Source: Solirubrobacterales bacterium (lineage in GTDB: Bacteria > Actinomycetota > Thermoleophilia > Solirubrobacterales > Solirubrobacteraceae). From it: 8,025 nt of DNA. The position numbers were made by a program, and so were the translations under genes. Shown in pieces: positions 5,297-8,025 of this stretch (positions are counted from its first letter, which is position 1; every line of letters starts with the position of its first letter). The stretch covers positions 1 through 8,025 of the forward strand of contig PLYX01000183.1 of assembly GCA_003151895.1 (NCBI GenBank), read 5' to 3'. The notes beneath the pieces are model-generated. The model did no database searches, was not told the DNA's origin, and was given only the letters and a program-made list of their open reading frames with translations.

Positions 5297-5861
5297 CTAC
5301 CGTGTCCGTCGGCGCCGCCGTTCGCGCCCGGGCGGTGGGTGGCGCGGACGCCGGCGGGCCGTCGCCGAGCGCCACGCGCACAGCCTCGGCCTCCTCCGGT
5401 GAGAGCTCCAGCTCGCCGAGCCCTTCCCTCACCTGCTTGGCGTACACACGTGCCTGGTCGCGATGGTGGATGCACGTCAACACGACCCCGGAACGTTGGC
5501 CGTCGAGCAGCGCGATCGACACCGACTGCTGCCCGGAAAGCTCGTTGTAGGCGTCGTAGCGGATCAGCGCCTGATGCGAGATGGCCCCCGTGAGCGCCAC
5601 CTCGACACCGTCCAGACGGTCCTCCAGGCGCAGGGCGACGTCCCCGACATACTCCTGAAGCGCTTCGAAGGCCTCCTGCAGCGACGCGCTGTGGGCGATC
5701 ACGTCGCGCTCGGACCCATCGCCGAGCACCAGCTTCTGTGCGGTGCGCATGCGGCGCACGCTGCGCATCAGCGCTACGCACGCGACGAGGGCGACAATCG
5801 CCACAGCGATCGCGGCGAGCGCGAGGATCCCCTGAGTGTCGGTCAGCGAGGCGGCGGTCAT
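5280..5861 (-). CDS. DUF4446-family membrane protein
   Basis: A 193-residue protein with an N-terminal membrane helix (about residues 12-33, GILALAAIAVAIVALVACVAL) followed by basic RSVRRMR and a cytosolic domain. That domain has a probable coiled stretch (LQEAFEALQEYVGDVALRLE) and the hallmark segment LIRYDAYNELSGQQSVSIAL, then GVVLTCIHHRDQARVYAKQV and LSPEEAEAV, which identify DUF4446. Its function is unknown. The tail after about 165 is Ala/Pro/Thr-rich and low in complexity. I chose the ATG at 5861. A TTG three codons upstream (5870) is also possible, but the ATG sits seven bases behind a TAACTT hexamer, which suits a leaderless mRNA. The stop overlaps the pheA start by 17 bases. Confidence 0.88.
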   Translation of the reverse strand: MTAASLTDTQGILALAAIAVAIVALVACVALMRSVRRMRTAQKLVLGDGSERDVIAHSASLQEAFEALQEYVGDVALRLEDRLDGVEVALTGAISHQALIRYDAYNELSGQQSVSIALLDGQRSGVVLTCIHHRDQARVYAKQVREGLGELELSPEEAEAVRVALGDGPPASAPPTARARTAAPTDTVDAADA

Positions 5862-5868
5862 CGAGAAC

Positions 5869-5874
5869 AAGTTA
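5869..5874 (-). promoter_or_regulatory. Possible -10 hexamer for a leaderless DUF4446-pheA transcript
   Basis: TAACTT on the minus strand is followed by seven bases and then the ATG at 5861, the spacing expected when the transcript begins at the start codon. It nearly repeats the TAACCT arrangement before the LysR ATG. The rest of the 91-base gap up to 5952 shows no clear terminator. Confidence 0.35.
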
Positions 5875-5952
5875 GCCGCTCATGCAGCCGCGGAGGCGGG
5901 CAATGTCCACAGCTTCCTCCGAACGCCGGCGCACGCTCAAGTAATCCGTGGC

Positions 5953-7083
5953 CTATTTCCCAAAGATCACCAGATAGGTGCCCTTGTTGTTTTCGAGGTC
6001 CGTCTCGCCCGGCACCGCCTCGATGTTGACCGTCACGCGCGAGGCTGCGCCGAGCGTGACGCCATTCACAGGGATGTCCACATTTGTAGTGCTCCCCGGT
6101 TCTGTCTTGTTGATCAGGCGCTGGGCGGTGAGCGTCTTGCCTTCGGTCGTGACCGACACGTCCACCTTCACGTTCGTCTCGGGGTTGGATCCCGCGTTTT
6201 CCACCATCGCCGTGAACGTGGGGTTCGCGCCGCCGGTGACATGGTTGAGCGTCGGCGAGGGCGCGAGCGTGTTCGTGCCCACGCTTACGCCCGTCAGCGA
6301 GTGCCCGTGCGTGCCGGGCGCCACCGGCCCTGTGCCGGCGGTCGCCGAGCCCGTGATCCTCGACTGCACGGTGGCGGGCGCCGTCCAGCCGAGGTTCGGC
6401 AGGAATCGGCTCGAGGCGGTCGTCTGGCCGCTGACCCCGCCCGCCGTCAGCGTTTGCTGTATCAGGGGCGCCACACGCTGGGAGTAGATGACGTCGGATG
6501 TCAGGAAGATCTCCATGGCGCCCGCGATCTTGGTGCTCGCCTGCTGGGCTTGGCCACCGAGTGCTTCGCGCACGAGGCTCGCCGCCTTCGCGAGCCCTTC
6601 CACGCGCATGTCGAGCGCAAGCAGCAGGTTGCGCTGCGCGGCGGTCATTTCGCTCGGCACGCTGAGCCCCTTGGCGTGTTCTGCGAGTTCTTGAGCCTGC
6701 CGGCGCAGCTGGTCGACCTGCACCTCCACGTCGAGCGCCGACTTGCCGGCAGCGCCCGAGAGCGTCGTGAACAGTGGCCGCGCCACCTGGGATTCCGAGG
6801 CCTGCGCGATCTGGTTGACGCTGCGGTTGTAGCTTTCGAGAGCCTGCTGTTTGCCTCGCTTGAGGCAGCCGTTCACGAGCAGCACGATCACGATCAACAA
6901 CACCACGCCGACCGCCGCGGCGATCCGCCGGCGCACCATCATCGAGTGATGGTCGATTGATTCGGACCCACCCACCCGTCCGCCCGCGTTTTGCGGACGG
7001 CGCGGCTGCGGTCGCTGCTGTTGTTGGGTGTGCGCCGGCCGGACTGTGGTCGGCTCCTTGTCCTCGTCGTCGAAGAACGACAA
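5953..7083 (-). CDS. Single-pass membrane protein with C-terminal CARDB-like domain
   Basis: A 376-residue protein of unrecognised specific function. Residues 1-53 are cytosolic: acidic SFFDDEDKEPTTVRP, a Gln/Pro/Arg-rich stretch (about 19-31) and basic MVRRR. Residues 54-70 form one membrane helix, ending LLVNGC. Cys73 gives a weak lipobox, but the long N-terminal extension argues for a simple membrane anchor. Residues from about 75 to 210 look helical and Gln/Ala-rich (QVDQLRRQAQELAEHAKGL). A Ser/Thr/Gly-rich linker leads to 287-376, which reads as a CARDB-type Ig-like adhesion or scaffold domain: FTAMVENAGSNPETNVKVDV and VPGETDLENNKGTYLVIF. The start is TTG at 7083, chosen because AAGGAG lies seven bases upstream and the resulting N-terminus, MSFFDDED, is natural; the frame is open further upstream without a better site. 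It is divergent from a Ser/Thr kinase, so a cell-envelope role linked to signalling is plausible. Confidence 0.75.
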   Translation of the reverse strand: MSFFDDEDKEPTTVRPAHTQQQQRPQPRRPQNAGGRVGGSESIDHHSMMVRRRIAAAVGVVLLIVIVLLVNGCLKRGKQQALESYNRSVNQIAQASESQVARPLFTTLSGAAGKSALDVEVQVDQLRRQAQELAEHAKGLSVPSEMTAAQRNLLLALDMRVEGLAKAASLVREALGGQAQQASTKIAGAMEIFLTSDVIYSQRVAPLIQQTLTAGGVSGQTTASSRFLPNLGWTAPATVQSRITGSATAGTGPVAPGTHGHSLTGVSVGTNTLAPSPTLNHVTGGANPTFTAMVENAGSNPETNVKVDVSVTTEGKTLTAQRLINKTEPGSTTNVDIPVNGVTLGAASRVTVNIEAVPGETDLENNKGTYLVIFGK

Positions 7084-7090
7084 AAGAGTG

Positions 7091-7096
7091 CTCCTT
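7091..7096 (-). promoter_or_regulatory. Ribosome binding site deciding the TTG start at 7083
   Basis: AAGGAG on the minus strand, seven bases before the TTG at 7083. This is the best Shine-Dalgarno near the gene and sets the start of the CARDB-like protein well inside its longer open frame. Confidence 0.65.
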
Positions 7097-7117
7097 GCAG
7101 GGCTTGTGAAGCTCACC

Positions 7118-7123
7118 AGTATG
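7118..7123 (-). promoter_or_regulatory. Possible -10 hexamer for the CARDB-like gene
   Basis: CATACT on the minus strand is close to TATACT and would give a leader of about 28 bases containing the AAGGAG site. No clear -35 element was seen. Confidence 0.3.
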
Positions 7124-7165
7124 ACTCCACCGGCACTCGGAGTGTTCGCTGCAACTTCTCGGTCA

Positions 7166-7187
7166 GTGCGAGATCGCACGATCGCAC
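7166..7187. promoter_or_regulatory. Inverted and tandem repeat between divergent genes, putative operator
   Basis: GTGCGA (7166-7171) and TCGCAC (7174-7179) form an inverted repeat with a two-base centre. GATCGCAC then occurs twice in tandem (7172-7179 and 7180-7187). The site lies between the CARDB-like start at 7083 and the proposed kinase start at 7208, where a shared operator would be expected. If the kinase instead starts at 7121 the repeat is coding, which weakens the case. Confidence 0.35.
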
Positions 7188-7207
7188 GGCAGGGAAAGGC
7201 CCTCGCT

Positions 7208-8025
7208 GTGGCGAACGCGGAGGCGGTGGACTCCTCCAAGACCCGCGTCCAAGGCCGCAATCGCGGCGCCTGGAGGCCTCAGGGCGATCCAGCCGCAGCC
7301 CCCGCGGACGATCCCACCGACGCGTCACAGGCACCCGTTCGAGGATCCGCGGATGGTGCGCGCATACGTATCTCCGACGAGCGCTCGCAGCGTCGCGGTG
7401 AGCTGCTGCTCGGCCGCTACAGACTGCTCGAGCGTCTCGGCGCGGGCGGGTTCGGCACCGTGTGGCGCGCCCATGACGAGCAGCTCGACCGCACGGTGGC
7501 GATCAAGCGCATCCCGCAGCCCTGCGAGGAGGACGGTGAGCGAGCCACCCGTGAGGCGCTCGCCACCGCGCGCCTGGCCCACCCGGCGATCGTGGCGTTG
7601 TACGAGGCGAGCGCCGACGAGGACGCCTTCTACCTGATCTCAGAGCTCGTCGAGGGCGACACGCTCGCCCATCTGATCTCCGAGGATCAGCTCTCCGACG
7701 AGGATGTCCTCGAGATCGGGCTGGCGCTCACCGGGGCGCTCGAGCACGCGCACGCGCGCGGCGTGATCCACCGTGACGTCAAGCCCCAGAACGTGCTCGT
7801 GCCGAGCGACGCGATCACCCTAAAGGGCCCAAGCACCCTGAAGGGCACACCCTCTGGGGCGCACCCTAAAGGGCATACCCAAAGGGCACACGGCAGGCAG
7901 GCAGGCGAGCAGACTCCCTCGCGCGGTAGTGCTACGGCCGTCGCAAAGCTTGCCGACTTTGGGGGCGCCAGGCTGGCGGGGGATGACGCGCTGACGCGCA
8001 CCGGGGATGTGTTCGGCACGCTCGC
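7208..8025 (+). CDS. Serine/threonine protein kinase, N-terminal part (3' end outside window)
   Basis: A Hanks-type kinase; the frame is open to the last base. With GTG 7208 as residue 1, a polar, probably disordered segment covers 1-64 and the kinase domain starts at LLLGRYRLLERLG. Visible motifs are the glycine loop GAGGFGTV (78-85), catalytic Lys100 in VAIK, Glu in REALATARLAH, the catalytic loop HRDVKPQN (188-195), and DFG at 250-252 followed by GARL. The end of the visible part, RTGDVFGTLA, is the activation segment. All catalytic residues seen are intact. Asn195 to Asp250 spans 55 residues; in PKA the same interval (Asn171-Asp184) is 13, so about 42 extra residues sit between catalytic loop and DFG. 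They are encoded by palindromic repeats. The start GTG has GGGAAAGG eight bases upstream; ATG 7121 is the alternative and would add 29 residues. The kinase is divergent from the CARDB-like gene. Confidence 0.88.
   Translation, partial: MANAEAVDSSKTRVQGRNRGAWRPQGDPAAAPADDPTDASQAPVRGSADGARIRISDERSQRRGELLLGRYRLLERLGAGGFGTVWRAHDEQLDRTVAIKRIPQPCEEDGERATREALATARLAHPAIVALYEASADEDAFYLISELVEGDTLAHLISEDQLSDEDVLEIGLALTGALEHAHARGVIHRDVKPQNVLVPSDAITLKGPSTLKGTPSGAHPKGHTQRAHGRQAGEQTPSRGSATAVAKLADFGGARLAGDDALTRTGDVFGTL
7816..7887. repeat. Cluster of degenerate 14-bp palindromic repeats inside the kinase gene
   Basis: Five units related to CACCCTAAAGGGC start at 7816, 7834, 7848, 7862 and 7876. The last four are spaced exactly 14 bases; the first is separated by a 4-base spacer. 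Units 1 and 4 are identical, unit 2 has G for the first A of the centre, unit 3 is diverged (CACCCTCTGGGGC) and unit 5 lacks one base. Each is nearly self-complementary (CCCT with AGGG). The 14-base period is not a multiple of three, so successive units are read in different frames, yet the whole stretch stays open. This fits a repeat insertion tolerated in a surface loop of the kinase. Confidence 0.8.
7892..7906. repeat. GGCA tetranucleotide run in the kinase gene
   Basis: Three full GGCA units plus GGC in a row, directly after the palindromic cluster and inside the same extra loop. Gain or loss of one unit would shift the frame before DFG. Confidence 0.75.

Noticed and set aside
5903..5911. 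ATGTCCACA, one base from the actinobacterial DnaA box TTGTCCACA
   Set aside because: A single imperfect box with no cluster and no AT-rich stretch; gyrA is often near oriC but nothing here supports an origin.
5836..6960. Long plus-strand open frame opposite the CARDB-like and DUF4446 genes
   Set aside because: It is rich in Arg, His and Gly with no domain, and it lies opposite genes with clear membrane and domain features. It is the usual antisense opening in GC-rich DNA.
7816..7887. CRISPR-like array
   Set aside because: Units are 13-14 bases and abut or nearly abut with no unique spacers; they are coding and self-complementary.

Overview
The window is a GC-rich chromosomal segment that reads as actinobacterial. 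I infer the deep-branching Thermoleophilia/Solirubrobacterales type from four things: a GyrA of actinobacterial style, a DUF4446 protein next to prephenate dehydratase, a stand-alone HNH endonuclease of the 'VLVLNATxEPxNV' family, and a Ser/Thr kinase facing a CARDB-like membrane protein. This assignment is inference; no 16S or other decisive marker is present.

Layout. (1) 1-1641 (+): C-terminal two thirds of DNA gyrase subunit A, cut by the window start. (2) 2563-1643 (-): a LysR-type regulator convergent with gyrA, with a single base between the stop codons. (3) 2564-2707: a divergent control region with a duplicated 18-base element bounded by AGAC/GTCT half-sites. (4) 2708-3256 (+): a membrane-anchored cupredoxin with a CuA-like ligand set, followed by a 12-bp hairpin terminator. 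(5) 3304-3650: no conventional gene. It holds what looks like a small independent transcription unit: a -10-like hexamer, a Shine-Dalgarno sequence able to pair with the whole 16-nt 3' end of 16S rRNA and shown in a hairpin loop, a 14-codon ORF, a multi-helix RNA with two mutually exclusive folds around the stop codon, and a 10-bp terminator hairpin. This is the best candidate for something undescribed. (6) 4247-3651, 5296-4373, 5861-5280 and 7083-5953 (all -): HNH endonuclease, prephenate dehydratase (pheA), DUF4446 membrane protein, and a single-pass membrane protein with a C-terminal CARDB-like domain. DUF4446 and pheA overlap by 17 bases. (7) 7208-8025 (+): a Ser/Thr protein kinase, divergent from the CARDB-like gene and cut by the window end. 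Its domain carries a roughly 42-residue insertion just before DFG, made of degenerate 14-bp palindromic repeats. A relative of one repeat lies beside the terminator at 3625-3643.

How the genes may work together. GyrA (DNA supercoiling) and PheA (phenylalanine synthesis) are housekeeping. The LysR gene and cupredoxin share a divergent promoter region, so LysR is the obvious candidate regulator of the copper protein. The kinase and the CARDB-like protein also share a divergent promoter region, and the cytosolic tail of the membrane protein has an acidic Thr-Thr site, so a kinase-substrate link is plausible but unproven.
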